Assembly: GCA_964630235.1 (NCBI GenBank)
Contig: CAZVUO010000002.1
Coordinates: forward strand, 124,001 to 188,000
Length of the DNA: 64,000 nucleotides
Direction: 5' to 3'
From: JBFLYH01 sp964630235
Lineage (GTDB): Bacteria; Oederibacteriota; JAAXVQ01; JAUVAV01
Notes under the pieces: model-generated
Databases searched by the model: none
Told to the model about the DNA's origin: nothing
The model's input: the letters and a program-made list of their open reading frames with translations, nothing else
Program-made: the position numbers and the translations under genes
Part shown: one piece after another, positions 40,396 through 50,238 of the stretch
Position numbering within the stretch: position 1 is the first letter of the stretch
Layout of the letters: each line of letters begins with the position of its first letter

Positions 40396-43300
40396 TCAGG
40401 GTTTGGATCGGCCGGTGGGGGTCAACGTGGCGCCGGCGGCGGCCGGTTCCGCGTCCGAAGGCACCCAGCCCTTGAATTGCATTCTGCCTTCGATGCCCCA
40501 GAAAACTTCCTGCCCGGAATCCACGTCGAAATTCTTATAGACCCGGATGCGTTTGGAAGGATCGAGGTTGTATTCCAGCCCCAGGTAGGATTGCCAGGAC
40601 AGTCCACCTTGTTCCACGCCCCGGTCCTTGAGCACGCCGCGGTAGTTCAAAAAAAGATCGTCCGTGACGTACTTGCCGACGTCAATCTGGGTGTCCTGGA
40701 GCAGGCTCGTGCCGGTGATCTCCGACCCGCCGGACTGGGCCGCGCCGGTGTTGCCTTCGCCGGCCATGATGCTGTCCGCCAGCCGCTCCACCCCGCCCAG
40801 CCGCACGTCAATCACGTCCACGGGCGTGAATTTTTTGATGCTTTTACCGATTTCACGGCTGATCAGGCTGCCGGCCAGGCGTCCCAGGACCCGCGCGCCC
40901 GCGGCCTGGACTTTCTGATCAATCTGTTCCTGCGACCAGCTGGAATAATCCTCCCCCAGGGTCAGCAGGGAAACGATCTGCGCCTGGGTCATGTCCGGTT
41001 CCGAAAAAAGCGTGACCTTGAGCGCGCCGACTTCTCCCTGCACCCGCAGATAAATGGTGGCGCTGCGGCTGCGGCCCTCATCCCTGATCTCCACGTTGCG
41101 GATGGTGGTTTTGGCCAGCCCTTCCAGCCTCGGCTTCTCCCGGCCGGGGAAATGGATCGCGGCCTCTTCGTTCGGGTCCAGGTTGAAATCGGTATTGAGG
41201 TAGGTGAAGGTTCCCTTGGCCAGCGCGATGCGGCCCTCGGCTGAAAAATCGTTTTTACCGCCGTTGAACACCACGGATTGCTCCGGTTTGATCTGCGCGC
41301 GGACGACGTCGTTGTAGAACCACAGGTTGTTGCGGGTCGTGAGTTTGAAGCCGTCGTAGCTCAGGTTGACCGGTTTCTGGTTGCGGGTGAAGTCCGAGAG
41401 CGGACGGGCGGGAAACGTCAGCTGGCCTTCGCTCAGTTCCAGGGTCCCGCTCACGAGGGGCGCCTCAAAGGTGCCGCCGAAGTGCAGGCGGAGGCCGGCG
41501 AGCGCGGACACATATTCCAAATCCGGCGTGGTTTCCAGACGGAGTTTCTTCTGATCGGAATCCACGCGCAGGTTCAGTTCGTGCGGTTGCAGGCGCCGGA
41601 ACACGCACGCCCAGGGCGCGTCGGGCCCGGCGCTGAGCCGCACGCGGCCTTCTCCCACCATGCCCTCCAGGCGTTCGATGAAAACCTGATTGTCGCTGAA
41701 ATTCAGCGCGGCGTTGACCCCGCTCACCCGGGGGGTGTAGACGCGCGGCGCGAGGGTTCCCTTTTCAACCCAGGCCCGCCCGGAGAGCGTGGGATAATCC
41801 ATGGTGCCGTGGATCCTGAGATCCAGCCCGCTGCGTCCCGAGGCGGAGGAAAAATACGGGATGAAGGTGATGAAGGACAGGTCCCCTTCGGGCATGGTCG
41901 CCCGCAGGTCCATCTCCGCGCCCTGTAGGGCCTCGGCCGCGGCCGGGCTCTGCGGCAGGGGGAGCTTGCCGTCCAGCGCGATGGTGTACTTCCCGTAGCG
42001 GGTCAGGGTGACCGGAGCCTGCTGGCCGCGGAAATACAGCCAGTCGCGGTCAACCAGCAGGTTCCCGGAGCAAACGTCGAACGGCAGGTTCAACACGCTG
42101 CCGTTCTCGATCTTGACGTCAATTTCCATGCGCGCGTTTTTATCCGCGTCGGTGTAGCGGAACAGGCCGCTGGTGCTCCCGGTCCAGGGCTGCGGCCAGC
42201 CCAGCGAGCGGGCAATGACATCGGCTTTCACGTTCCTGACCTTGATGCGCAGGTCCGAGGTGTTGGTGCCGTCCACGCGGCCGGTGGCGTCAATGTAGGT
42301 CTGGCGGGCGTCGGCGATCGTCAGGCGGTTGAAGATCACCGCGCCGCCCGGGGGCAGGCGCAGGTCTCCGGTAATGGCGTAGGGGTAATCCGCCGGGGTC
42401 CGGATGGCGAGGGTCTCCCCCTGGTACTGCAGTTGGGCGCGGAAATCGCCGAACGGATACCGGTTCAGCTGGAAATCCGCGCTGGCAACGGCCAGGCGCA
42501 GGTCCCATTCGGGCTGAAGGCGCAGTGTGCCGCGAACCGCGAAGTGGCCGGTGTAGGTGCGCGAGAAGAACGCGAACTGGTCGGCCAGCAGGTTCAGGCC
42601 GATGCGTCCCTGCCCATTCCGCTCCCACTCCAGACTGCCGGCCTCGGCCCGGAGGCTGCCCAGCGGCTGCAGCCCTTCCAGGCGCTTCAGCCGCAGGTTC
42701 TGCCCGTTCTGCTCCCAGGCGGCGTGCAGGCTCTTGAATTTCCAGTGGCCGAACACGAAACTGGTGAACGTCAGCTCGCCGGCGTGACGGTCGAGCCGCC
42801 CCTCCTGGCCGGAGAAGATCACCTGGCCGGAAACGCGCCCGCGTGGCGCGTGGTCGGGCCGGGCCGCCTGGAACAGCGCCAGGACCGTGGACGTTTGCAT
42901 GTCGTCCAGCTGCATCCGGCCTTCGAGTGACTGCCAGGATTTGCGCCCCGTGGAAAAATCCACCTCGCCCTGCAAGGTCCCCTGCCCGGCGGCCACCCGC
43001 AAATTCGTGGTGACGTTCCGCCGGCCGAATTCCAGGCGCACGGAACCGGTCAGCAGTTCCGGCACCGGATGCCAGTCTGGAAAAAGCAGCAGCCGGAGCG
43101 GTTCCAGGTCCGACCGGTCGAAGCCTAATTCCAGCCGCCCTTGGGGAACGAGACTCAGGGTCAGGCTCCCTTGCCCGGTCAGTTTTTCCCCCCACCGCAG
43201 GTTTTTGAAGTCCACCTGGCTGCCGTGGACCTCGATCTGCCCGCGCAGGGCGGGCAGGGGCCTGCCGTTCACGCCGAAATCCTCGAGCGCGAGCTGGGCC

Positions 43301-45807
43301 GCGTAGGTTTCGGGTTCCCCGGAAAGCGACGTGCCCCGCACCCGCAAGTCGCCGTTCCACCGGCGTCCGCCCACCTGGAAGTTCTCCATCCAGGCCAGCG
43401 CCTGAAACGGACCGGGAGCCTTGCCCAGTTCGGTCTCCACGAAGGCGCTGAATTTTCCCTGGGGCTGCACCAGCGACAATTCCTTCAGCCACAGCCGCTT
43501 GCCCTGGGTGGTGAATTTCAGCGTACCGCTGTCAGCCGCGAGCGTCTGGTAGGAAAGCCCGCTGAATACGACGTCCCCGCGGCTCTGCATCTGCTGCGGG
43601 GTGCCGGACAGCACCACCTGGCCGTTCAACTGGCCGCGCGTGTCGCGGGGCGGCCGCTGCCCCGCGAGCAGCAGCAGCGCGCGCAGTGATCCCCGGTTAA
43701 AGCTCAGCCGGGCGGACAGGGGATCCGAGGGTTTCCATCCCAGATGCCCTTCCAGGCGCAGGCGCCGGCTGTCCACCCAGGCGTCGTTCACGTCGAGACC
43801 CTGCGAGGAAACCCGGACCTGGCCTTGGGCGTCCAGCGCCGTGCCGTCCGCGGTCAAGAGCGGCGCGGCCTGGAAAGAACCCTTGAGTTCCGGCTGGCGC
43901 GGGGTGCCGGCCAGTTCGCCGCTGAACGAGACCTCGCCGTTGAGGTGGCGCCAGCCGGCCGGCAGGGCCGGAACCAGCTGCAGAGGCAGGCGGCGCGCGG
44001 TGATCCGGCCGCTCCAGGGCTGATCCGGCGTTCCGTTCCACTGGCCGGCGACCTTCAGCAGTTCCCGGCCGTTGTGCGTCAGGGTGGCGGATTTCAGCTT
44101 CCAGCCCGCTCCCTGGCGGGAGGCCTCGCCGGCCAGCACGGCCTGCGACAGCGTACCCCAATCCGACAGCAGGCGCAGCGTCCAGTCCTGCCCGCTCAGG
44201 ATCGTTTGACCGGAGAGGCGCTTGAGTTCCACGCCTTCGACCCTGACCCGGGGGGAGGAAAAGGTCCCTTTCAATTCGGGCCGCTCGAGCAGTCCGTTCA
44301 TCGCAAACGAGCCGCTGATCTTGCCCTGCAGGGACTTGAGGCCGATCAGCTCGGCCAGATCTTCCAGTTCCAGGTCCTTCACGTTCGTCTGGAAACGGAC
44401 AGAGGGTCCGGCCTGGCCTTCGGGAGCGAAGTTCACGGCGCCGGTCCCCTCCACGCTGCCCCGGGCGAACTGACCGCGCGCCAGGAGGATGCGCAGCTGC
44501 CCGGCGTGGTATTTGGAGATCACTTCGAACTTGCGGAGCATCAGGCGTCCCACCTGGCCCCGGGGCAGGTTGAAGGTGCCGGTCACGTCCAGATCCGACG
44601 CCGGTCCCTTGATCAGGATCGCGGCCTGGCCGCTGCCCGTGGTGTCCAGCTGGCGAAAGGCGGGCACCACTTCGACCAGGTCGGCAAGATTCAGATCCTG
44701 GCTCTGCACCCGGATATGGAGGCGCGGCGCCTGGAGATTCTCGATCCGGCCCTGCGCGGACCAGGAGGTTTTGCCCGCGACGGCCTGCAGATTTTTCAGG
44801 GAGAGATCGCGGTTTTCAAGGTTCACCACGCCGAACACGTTCTGGATCGGCACGGGCAGCAGGCGGGTCGCGAGCGCGAGGTCGTACAGCACCGCCCGGC
44901 CGGTCACTGACATGCCGGGCAGCCAGTCGCCGGCCGCGGGTTCGTGCGAGGCCAGCTTCAGGTTCAGGTCAGCCTGGCCGGATTGAATGTCCGCCCACTC
45001 CGACAACCGCAAAACGCGCCCCCACGCCGCGAGCTGCAAACGCGAAGCGGTGAGCCCCATGCGGTAGGTTCCCTGGGAGAGGTCGAGCAGTCCGGACAGC
45101 CGGACGTTCTGGCCCCGGGCTTGATCGGTCCGCCCCGAAAGGAACAGGCGGGCCGCGGACGGGTCTTTAAGATTGAGCAGGCCTTTGAGGTTCTTCAAAC
45201 TGGCAGAACGGGGACCGTCTTCGACGCGGATTTCTCCGGCGAGCAAAGAGAGCTTGATCGAGGCCAGCAGCGGCGCCGGAGCGGCCGGACCGGCGGTCCG
45301 GCCGTGGAGGGGCAGTGCGCTCAAGTCCGGCCCCAGCCACTTTCCTTCCGGCGTGCGCTCGAAGCGGATCAAGGGGCGAATGAGCTGGATCTGGTGCAGG
45401 CTCTCGGCCAGCGGGCGCTTGCGCACCAGGATGTCCCACAGGGAATACTGGACCACCACCCGCTGGATGGTAATGTCAATGGTTTCGGTTCCCGCCGGGC
45501 GCGCCCCGATGCGCATGTTGCGCAGGACCACCCGGTCGAAAACGCCGCCTTCGATCCGGCCGATGGTCACCTGGCGGTTCAGGGCCGTGGACAGTTCCCG
45601 CTCGAGCTGGGGTTTGAAGCGGTTGGCCACCACGCCGCTGGAGGAAAGCAGCCAGAAGCCACCCACCACGGCCAGCACGACGCCCAGCAGGATGCCCAGG
45701 GACAGAAGGGGGTGGCGGGCTTGCTCGATCCGGGCGCTCGGCAGGTGGGGCGGGCGGCGGGAGGGCCGGGGCTTCCGGGCCGGTTTCACGCGACGGGGCC
45801 GGGACAC
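40396..45807 (-). CDS. tamB: TamB/AsmA-like translocation and lipid-transport protein (DUF490)
   Basis: This 1803-residue protein is larger than E. coli TamB (1259). One N-terminal membrane helix (about 34-57) is preceded by a long basic tail rich in Arg/Pro. About 1600 residues of repeated beta-strand sequence follow, typical of the long beta-taco of the AsmA/TamB clan. The C-terminal 350 residues are the TamB signature (V-A-LLTLGEDYS, I-D-VRLGG, V-G-KYVTDDLFLNYRG). It spans the periplasm and moves phospholipid, or with TamA inserts barrels. The start is GTG at 45807, one base after the clpC stop, so transcription may continue from clpC. TamA is not seen here. Confidence 0.93.
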   Translation of the reverse strand: MSRPRRVKPARKPRPSRRPPHLPSARIEQARHPLLSLGILLGVVLAVVGGFWLLSSSGVVANRFKPQLERELSTALNRQVTIGRIEGGVFDRVVLRNMRIGARPAGTETIDITIQRVVVQYSLWDILVRKRPLAESLHQIQLIRPLIRFERTPEGKWLGPDLSALPLHGRTAGPAAPAPLLASIKLSLLAGEIRVEDGPRSASLKNLKGLLNLKDPSAARLFLSGRTDQARGQNVRLSGLLDLSQGTYRMGLTASRLQLAAWGRVLRLSEWADIQSGQADLNLKLASHEPAAGDWLPGMSVTGRAVLYDLALATRLLPVPIQNVFGVVNLENRDLSLKNLQAVAGKTSWSAQGRIENLQAPRLHIRVQSQDLNLADLVEVVPAFRQLDTTGSGQAAILIKGPASDLDVTGTFNLPRGQVGRLMLRKFEVISKYHAGQLRILLARGQFARGSVEGTGAVNFAPEGQAGPSVRFQTNVKDLELEDLAELIGLKSLQGKISGSFAMNGLLERPELKGTFSSPRVRVEGVELKRLSGQTILSGQDWTLRLLSDWGTLSQAVLAGEASRQGAGWKLKSATLTHNGRELLKVAGQWNGTPDQPWSGRITARRLPLQLVPALPAGWRHLNGEVSFSGELAGTPRQPELKGSFQAAPLLTADGTALDAQGQVRVSSQGLDVNDAWVDSRRLRLEGHLGWKPSDPLSARLSFNRGSLRALLLLAGQRPPRDTRGQLNGQVVLSGTPQQMQSRGDVVFSGLSYQTLAADSGTLKFTTQGKRLWLKELSLVQPQGKFSAFVETELGKAPGPFQALAWMENFQVGGRRWNGDLRVRGTSLSGEPETYAAQLALEDFGVNGRPLPALRGQIEVHGSQVDFKNLRWGEKLTGQGSLTLSLVPQGRLELGFDRSDLEPLRLLLFPDWHPVPELLTGSVRLEFGRRNVTTNLRVAAGQGTLQGEVDFSTGRKSWQSLEGRMQLDDMQTSTVLALFQAARPDHAPRGRVSGQVIFSGQEGRLDRHAGELTFTSFVFGHWKFKSLHAAWEQNGQNLRLKRLEGLQPLGSLRAEAGSLEWERNGQGRIGLNLLADQFAFFSRTYTGHFAVRGTLRLQPEWDLRLAVASADFQLNRYPFGDFRAQLQYQGETLAIRTPADYPYAITGDLRLPPGGAVIFNRLTIADARQTYIDATGRVDGTNTSDLRIKVRNVKADVIARSLGWPQPWTGSTSGLFRYTDADKNARMEIDVKIENGSVLNLPFDVCSGNLLVDRDWLYFRGQQAPVTLTRYGKYTIALDGKLPLPQSPAAAEALQGAEMDLRATMPEGDLSFITFIPYFSSASGRSGLDLRIHGTMDYPTLSGRAWVEKGTLAPRVYTPRVSGVNAALNFSDNQVFIERLEGMVGEGRVRLSAGPDAPWACVFRRLQPHELNLRVDSDQKKLRLETTPDLEYVSALAGLRLHFGGTFEAPLVSGTLELSEGQLTFPARPLSDFTRNQKPVNLSYDGFKLTTRNNLWFYNDVVRAQIKPEQSVVFNGGKNDFSAEGRIALAKGTFTYLNTDFNLDPNEEAAIHFPGREKPRLEGLAKTTIRNVEIRDEGRSRSATIYLRVQGEVGALKVTLFSEPDMTQAQIVSLLTLGEDYSSWSQEQIDQKVQAAGARVLGRLAGSLISREIGKSIKKFTPVDVIDVRLGGVERLADSIMAGEGNTGAAQSGGSEITGTSLLQDTQIDVGKYVTDDLFLNYRGVLKDRGVEQGGLSWQSYLGLEYNLDPSKRIRVYKNFDVDSGQEVFWGIEGRMQFKGWVPSDAEPAAAGATLTPTGRSKP

Positions 45808-45808
45808 C

Positions 45809-48244
45809 TCATTGCGCCTCGACTTTCACCTCAAACTTGATGGTGTCGTTGCCGGGCACGGCGGTCACGGCCCCGCCCGGCTTGATTTCGCCTTTGAGCA
45901 GCAGTTCGGCCAGCGGGTCCTCCACCAGACGCTGGATCGCGCGTTTAAGCGGCCGGGCGCCCATCTGGAGATTGAAGCCTTTCTCGATGAGGTAGTTTTT
46001 CGCCTCGGGCGTGACGGACAGGACCACGCCTTTCTCCTTGAGGCGGTCATTGACGCGGTTCATCAGCAGGTCAACGATGGCCTCCAGGTCCTTCCGTTCC
46101 AGATTGTGGAACACGATCACTTCGTCCACGCGATTTAAAAATTCCGGATTGAACACCTTGCGCACTTCGTTCAGCACCCGGTCCTTCATGCCCTGGTGGC
46201 TCGCCTCGGCCGAGATCGGCTGGAACCCCATGGCGCCGGACCCCTTGTCAATGAGCCGGGCGCCGATATTGCTGGTCATGATCACGACCGTATTTTTGAA
46301 ATCCACCACCCGGCCGTTGTTGTCGGTGAGCCGTCCGTCCTCGAGCACCTGGAGTAGGATGTTGAACACGTCGGGATGGGCTTTCTCCACCTCGTCGAAC
46401 AACACCACGGAATAGGGATTGCGCCGGACCTTTTCCGTCAGCTGGCCGCCCTCGTCATGCCCGATGTATCCGGGAGGCGCGCCCACCAGGCGGGAGACCG
46501 CGAATTTTTCCATATATTCCGACATGTCAATGCGGATCAGCGTGTTCTCGTCCTCGAACAAAAATTCGGCCAGGGCCCGGGCCATTTCGGTCTTCCCCAC
46601 GCCCGTCGGCCCCAGAAAGATGAAAGACCCGATCGGCCGCCGGGGATCGGCCACGCCGGCCCGGGAACGGCGGATAGAGCGGGAAACGGCGCTGATCGCC
46701 TCCTCCTGCCCCACGATGCGCTTGTGCAGTTCTTCTTCCATGCGCAGCAGCTTGGCGGACTCGGTCTCCTCGAGCTTGAAGACCGGCACGCCGGTCCACT
46801 TGCTGATGATGACGGCGATGTCCTCTTCGGTAACGCTGACCACGTTCTGGGTGCGGGTCTGCTCCCACTGGCGCTTTCTCTCTTCCTTCTTCTGGCGCAG
46901 TTCCTTGACTTTGTCGCGCAGATTGGCGGCGCGTTCGAACTCCTGCATCTTGATGGCCGCCTCCTTCTCCTTGGCGATCTTGTCGATCTCGTCCTCGACT
47001 TTTTTCAGGTCCGGCGGCAGCACGGCCGAAGACAGCCGCGCCCGCGCGCCGGCCTCGTCCACCACGTCAATGGCCTTGTCCGGCAGCAGACGGCCGCTAA
47101 TATAGCGGTCCGAAAGTTTGGCCGCCGCGACCAGCGCCTCGTCCGTGAAATGCACGCGGTGGTGCGCTTCATAGCGGTCCCGCAATCCCTTGAGGATGGA
47201 GATCGTTTCGTCCACGCCGGGCGCGTCCACCTTGATGGACTGGAAGCGCCGCTCCAGCGCGCCGTCCTTCTCGATGTACTTGCGGTATTCGTCCATAGTG
47301 GTGGCGCCGATGCACTGCACCTCGCCCCGCGCCAGCGCGGGCTTGAGCATGTTGGAGGCGTCAATCGCGCCCTCGGCCGCGCCCGCGCCGACCAGCGTAT
47401 GGAGTTCGTCTATAAACAGGATGATGCTCGACGCCGCGGCCTTGATCTCCTGCATCACGGTCTTCAGGCGTTCCTCGAACTCGCCGCGGTACTTGGTGCC
47501 GGCCACCACGGCGGCCAGATCCAGCGTGACGATGCGCTTGTTATTGAGCAGTTCGGGCACGTTGCCGGCCACGATCTTTTGCGCCAGCCCCTCGGCGATG
47601 GCGGTCTTGCCCACGCCCGGTTCGCCGATCAGCACCGGATTGTTCTTGGTGCGCCGGCAGAGGATCTGGATCACGCGTTCGATCTCGTCCTCGCGGCCGA
47701 TGACCGGATCGAGTTTCCCTTCCCGGCTGAGCTGGGTCAGGTCGCGGCCGTAGGCGTCTAAAGTGGGAGTGGCGCTTTTCACCTGTCCCTGCATATATTT
47801 GGGCAGGTTGCCGCCGAGGAGGTAGATGGTCATCTCCCGGGCCTTTTCGATGCGCACGTTAAACCGCTCCAGCACCCGCGAGGCCACGCCTTCGCCCTCG
47901 CGGATCAGCCCGAGCAGGACGTGCTCGGTGCCGATGTAATTATGCCCCAGGGCTTGCGCCTCCTCCAGGGCCAGCTCCAGCACCTTTTTCGCCCGCGGCG
48001 TGAACGGCACCTCGCCCAGGGTCATGGTGCCGCCGCCCATGTTGACGGATTTTTCGACCTCCAGCTTGAGCCGGTCCAGCTCCAGACCCAGGTTTTCCAG
48101 CACCGCGCTGGCCACGCCGCCGCCTTCCTTGATCAAGCCCAGCAGCAGGTGTTCGGTGCCGATATAGTCGTGCCCCAGGCGCGCCGCTTCCTCCCGCGCC
48201 AGGTTGATGATTTTTTTCGCGCGTTCCGTGAATTTGTCGAACAT
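45809..48244 (-). CDS. clpC: ClpC AAA+ unfoldase
   Basis: This 811-residue chaperone works with ClpP. Two N-terminal repeats (1-145) are each marked by GHxYIGTEHLLLGLI. AAA1 has GEPGVGKT (about 210), a UVR-containing middle segment follows (about 420-440: KMQEFERAANLRDKVKEL), then AAA2 with GPTGVGKTE (about 548), and the C-terminal domain. The UVR segment is the adaptor-binding feature of ClpC and separates it from ClpB and ClpA. The ATG at 48244 has GGAGG nine bases upstream; an earlier in-frame ATG at 48253 abuts the ribosome site. In Bacillota, McsB marks substrates with phosphoarginine for this enzyme, and mcsB lies 242 bases upstream. Confidence 0.95.
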   Translation of the reverse strand: MFDKFTERAKKIINLAREEAARLGHDYIGTEHLLLGLIKEGGGVASAVLENLGLELDRLKLEVEKSVNMGGGTMTLGEVPFTPRAKKVLELALEEAQALGHNYIGTEHVLLGLIREGEGVASRVLERFNVRIEKAREMTIYLLGGNLPKYMQGQVKSATPTLDAYGRDLTQLSREGKLDPVIGREDEIERVIQILCRRTKNNPVLIGEPGVGKTAIAEGLAQKIVAGNVPELLNNKRIVTLDLAAVVAGTKYRGEFEERLKTVMQEIKAAASSIILFIDELHTLVGAGAAEGAIDASNMLKPALARGEVQCIGATTMDEYRKYIEKDGALERRFQSIKVDAPGVDETISILKGLRDRYEAHHRVHFTDEALVAAAKLSDRYISGRLLPDKAIDVVDEAGARARLSSAVLPPDLKKVEDEIDKIAKEKEAAIKMQEFERAANLRDKVKELRQKKEERKRQWEQTRTQNVVSVTEEDIAVIISKWTGVPVFKLEETESAKLLRMEEELHKRIVGQEEAISAVSRSIRRSRAGVADPRRPIGSFIFLGPTGVGKTEMARALAEFLFEDENTLIRIDMSEYMEKFAVSRLVGAPPGYIGHDEGGQLTEKVRRNPYSVVLFDEVEKAHPDVFNILLQVLEDGRLTDNNGRVVDFKNTVVIMTSNIGARLIDKGSGAMGFQPISAEASHQGMKDRVLNEVRKVFNPEFLNRVDEVIVFHNLERKDLEAIVDLLMNRVNDRLKEKGVVLSVTPEAKNYLIEKGFNLQMGARPLKRAIQRLVEDPLAELLLKGEIKPGGAVTAVPGNDTIKFEVKVEAQ

Positions 48245-48348
48245 GGCCCTCATCCTCCGTAATGCTTGATAGGTGTCGTTGGCATTAACCGCTCTATTGT
48301 ACTACCGAATTTACCAATGCCATTATAGAAATTTCAACCCCAGAAGCA

Positions 48349-48456
48349 GTCATTGCGAGGCTCCCTGAGCGTGTCGAAGGGAGGCGAAGCAATCCAGCTT
48401 TTATATAATTAAGGAAAACCGAGATTGCTTCGTCCCCTCCGGGGACTCGCAATGAC
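48349..48456. repeat. GTCATTGCGAG palindromic repeat with nested CCCTGAGCGTGTCGAAGGGA
   Basis: The outer ends GTCATTGCGAG and CTCGCAATGAC are inverted, with CGAAGCAATC and GATTGCTTCG as inner arms, a type of dispersed repeat common in bacteria. In the left arm the sequence CCCTGAGCGTGTCGAAGGGA (48363-48382) is itself a hairpin and looks inserted. The element fills most of the 242-base gap between mcsB and clpC. Confidence 0.85.
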
Positions 48457-48486
48457 CGCCGGACCTGGCAATGGCGGTTCTGCGGT

Positions 48487-49530
48487 TTACCCTTGTAATT
48501 TAAGCTTTTTCCTCACCAACGCCGCCCGCACAGCCAGCTGTTCCTCGGCAGACAGCTCTTTTCGGCTTCCCTGCTGCAAGTGCGCGGGCTGCACGAGCAG
48601 CAACAGTTCGTTCAATCCGGACGGGACAGGGGTCTTGAGCAGACGGGTTTCCAGCCCCAGCCTCAAGGTGGAGAGAAGATCCAGCGCCTCCTCCAGCCCC
48701 AGCAAGCGGCACTGCTTCAGGATGCCCACGGCCCTTCCCACCTTGTCCGCCAGCAAAATTCGCCCGGACTTTTTCAGTTTTTCCCGGGCCTCGGTCTCGC
48801 GGTCCACGACCTGCCGGATCACGCCGGAGAGCTGGGTGATGATTTCCTCCTCCGTGCGTCCCAGGGTGACTTGGTTGCTGACCTGGAAAAACACGGTCTT
48901 CAACTCCGTGCCTTCCCCGTAAAACCCGCGCACCGCCAGTCCCATGTGCACCACGGCTTGCAGTACCTGGACGATCCCGCGCGTCAGCGCCAGGGCCGGC
49001 AGGTGCAGCATGGCCGAAGCCCGCAGCCCGGTTCCGACATTCGTGGGACACGCGGTGAGGAATCCAAACTGCGCGTGCCGGGCAAAGGGAAAAGCCCGGC
49101 CCAGACGCTCGTCCATGTCCCGGGCCTGCCGCAACCCCTCCTCCAAATTCAGGCCGGCTTTCATGACCTGGATGCGGAGGTGATCCTCTTCGTTCAAGAG
49201 GCAGGAAACGCTTTGCCCCGGCCCCACGCCCAGAGCGATATGCTCGGGTTTGCGGACAGAGTCCATGTGGATCAGGCCGCGTTCCGCCAGCACGCCGCGC
49301 CGCACGGCGTCCAGCTTCGGCAGCCGCAAGAACGACATCCCCGGCTGTTTCACCGCGAAGCTTTCCAGCGCGCCGAGCAATTTTTCTTTTTCCGCTTCAT
49401 CGGCCAAAAGCGGGAACCGGTATCCGCGCAGGTTGCGGGCCAGCCGGATGCGCGTGGACAGCACCACCGGATCGGCGCCGGGCCGGGTCTTGAGCCAGGC
49501 AGGCAAGGGAAGCGGGCGTACGGCTCTCAT
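48487..49530 (-). CDS. mcsB: McsB protein arginine kinase
   Basis: This 347-residue member of the guanido phosphotransferase family phosphorylates protein arginines, marking them for ClpC-ClpP. It has STRIRLARNLRGYRFP (about 25-40), the kinase block F-L-TACPTNVGTGLRASAMLHL, which is the McsB form of the CPTN active-site loop, and E-L-KTVFFQVSNQVTLGRTEEEI. The C-terminal half (about 280-347) is a helical regulatory domain. It begins four bases past the mcsA stop, so the two are cotranscribed. No ctsR gene is present in the cluster. Confidence 0.93.
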   Translation of the reverse strand: MRAVRPLPLPAWLKTRPGADPVVLSTRIRLARNLRGYRFPLLADEAEKEKLLGALESFAVKQPGMSFLRLPKLDAVRRGVLAERGLIHMDSVRKPEHIALGVGPGQSVSCLLNEEDHLRIQVMKAGLNLEEGLRQARDMDERLGRAFPFARHAQFGFLTACPTNVGTGLRASAMLHLPALALTRGIVQVLQAVVHMGLAVRGFYGEGTELKTVFFQVSNQVTLGRTEEEIITQLSGVIRQVVDRETEAREKLKKSGRILLADKVGRAVGILKQCRLLGLEEALDLLSTLRLGLETRLLKTPVPSGLNELLLLVQPAHLQQGSRKELSAEEQLAVRAALVRKKLKLQG

Positions 49531-49534
49531 GGCG

Positions 49535-50035
49535 TCACTTCCCTTCCTGGCGGCGGATCTGGTCCCGCAGCTGAGCCGCTTCCTCGTACTTTTCGCCCTC
49601 GATCAGGCGCCGCAGCTGGTCTTTCAGGTCCTCCAATTTGGGCCGGGGCCCGGAGGCCGGCGCGGCCGGAGCATCCGCGGGAACGCGGGCTTTGTGTTCT
49701 TCGGCCTGGTGGAACTGTCTGAAGAGCGGCAGCAGCTGCGCCCGGAAGGACTCGTAGCAGTGTTCACAGCCGAACCGGCCCACATCGCGGAATTGGGAGA
49801 ACGTCAGGCCGCAGTGTCCGCACTTGGCGTCGGTCTGGGCGGAGTGCGAGACCGCCCCCAGCTCCAGCAGGGACGCGAGCAAATTGTGGATAACCAGGGC
49901 GGGCTTGACCAGCATTTCGCCCAAATGCCGTTTTTGGGCGCAGTTCTCGCATATATGCAGGGACGTCTGCTGGCTGCCCACGGTATCAATCAAATGCACC
50001 GTGGCTTCTTCCTGCTGGCATATTTGGCAGAGCAT
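49535..50035 (-). CDS. mcsA: McsA activator of McsB (UVR domain, zinc-finger protein)
   Basis: This 166-residue protein has four CxxC pairs: CQIC at the start, CENC (about 30), CGHC (about 75) and CEHC (about 90), giving two zinc-binding sites. The C-terminal UVR-type helix pair (KLEDLKDQLRRLIEGEKYEE) binds ClpC-related partners. McsA stimulates McsB kinase in Bacillota. The ATG at 50035 has GGGAG nine bases upstream; a longer reading adds seven residues without support. mcsB follows at four bases. Confidence 0.93.
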   Translation of the reverse strand: MLCQICQQEEATVHLIDTVGSQQTSLHICENCAQKRHLGEMLVKPALVIHNLLASLLELGAVSHSAQTDAKCGHCGLTFSQFRDVGRFGCEHCYESFRAQLLPLFRQFHQAEEHKARVPADAPAAPASGPRPKLEDLKDQLRRLIEGEKYEEAAQLRDQIRRQEGK

Positions 50036-50096
50036 GGAAATCAACTCCCTTGTCATCCGTGGTGCGACGGTTTACAACCCGCGATTTTCACTGTGG

Positions 50097-50195
50097 GTCA
50101 TTGCGAGCCCTTGGGGCGGGCGAAGCGATCTCGAATTGCGTTTCAGCCAGGATGGCTTCGGCGCCCGTATGGAATTTCTGGGGCCTCGCAATGAC
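50097..50195. repeat. GTCATTGCGAG palindromic repeat, second copy
   Basis: The ends GTCATTGCGAG and CTCGCAATGAC are inverted around diverged inner arms (GGCGAAGCGATCTCG on the left). It lies in the 203-base gap between lolD and mcsA, which otherwise holds no gene. It is longer in the inner part than the copy at 48349-48456 and lacks that copy's nested hairpin. Confidence 0.8.
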
Positions 50196-50238
50196 GAACG
50201 AACACGAAGCGGACCAAAATCCCGTCCTGGCTGCGGCC

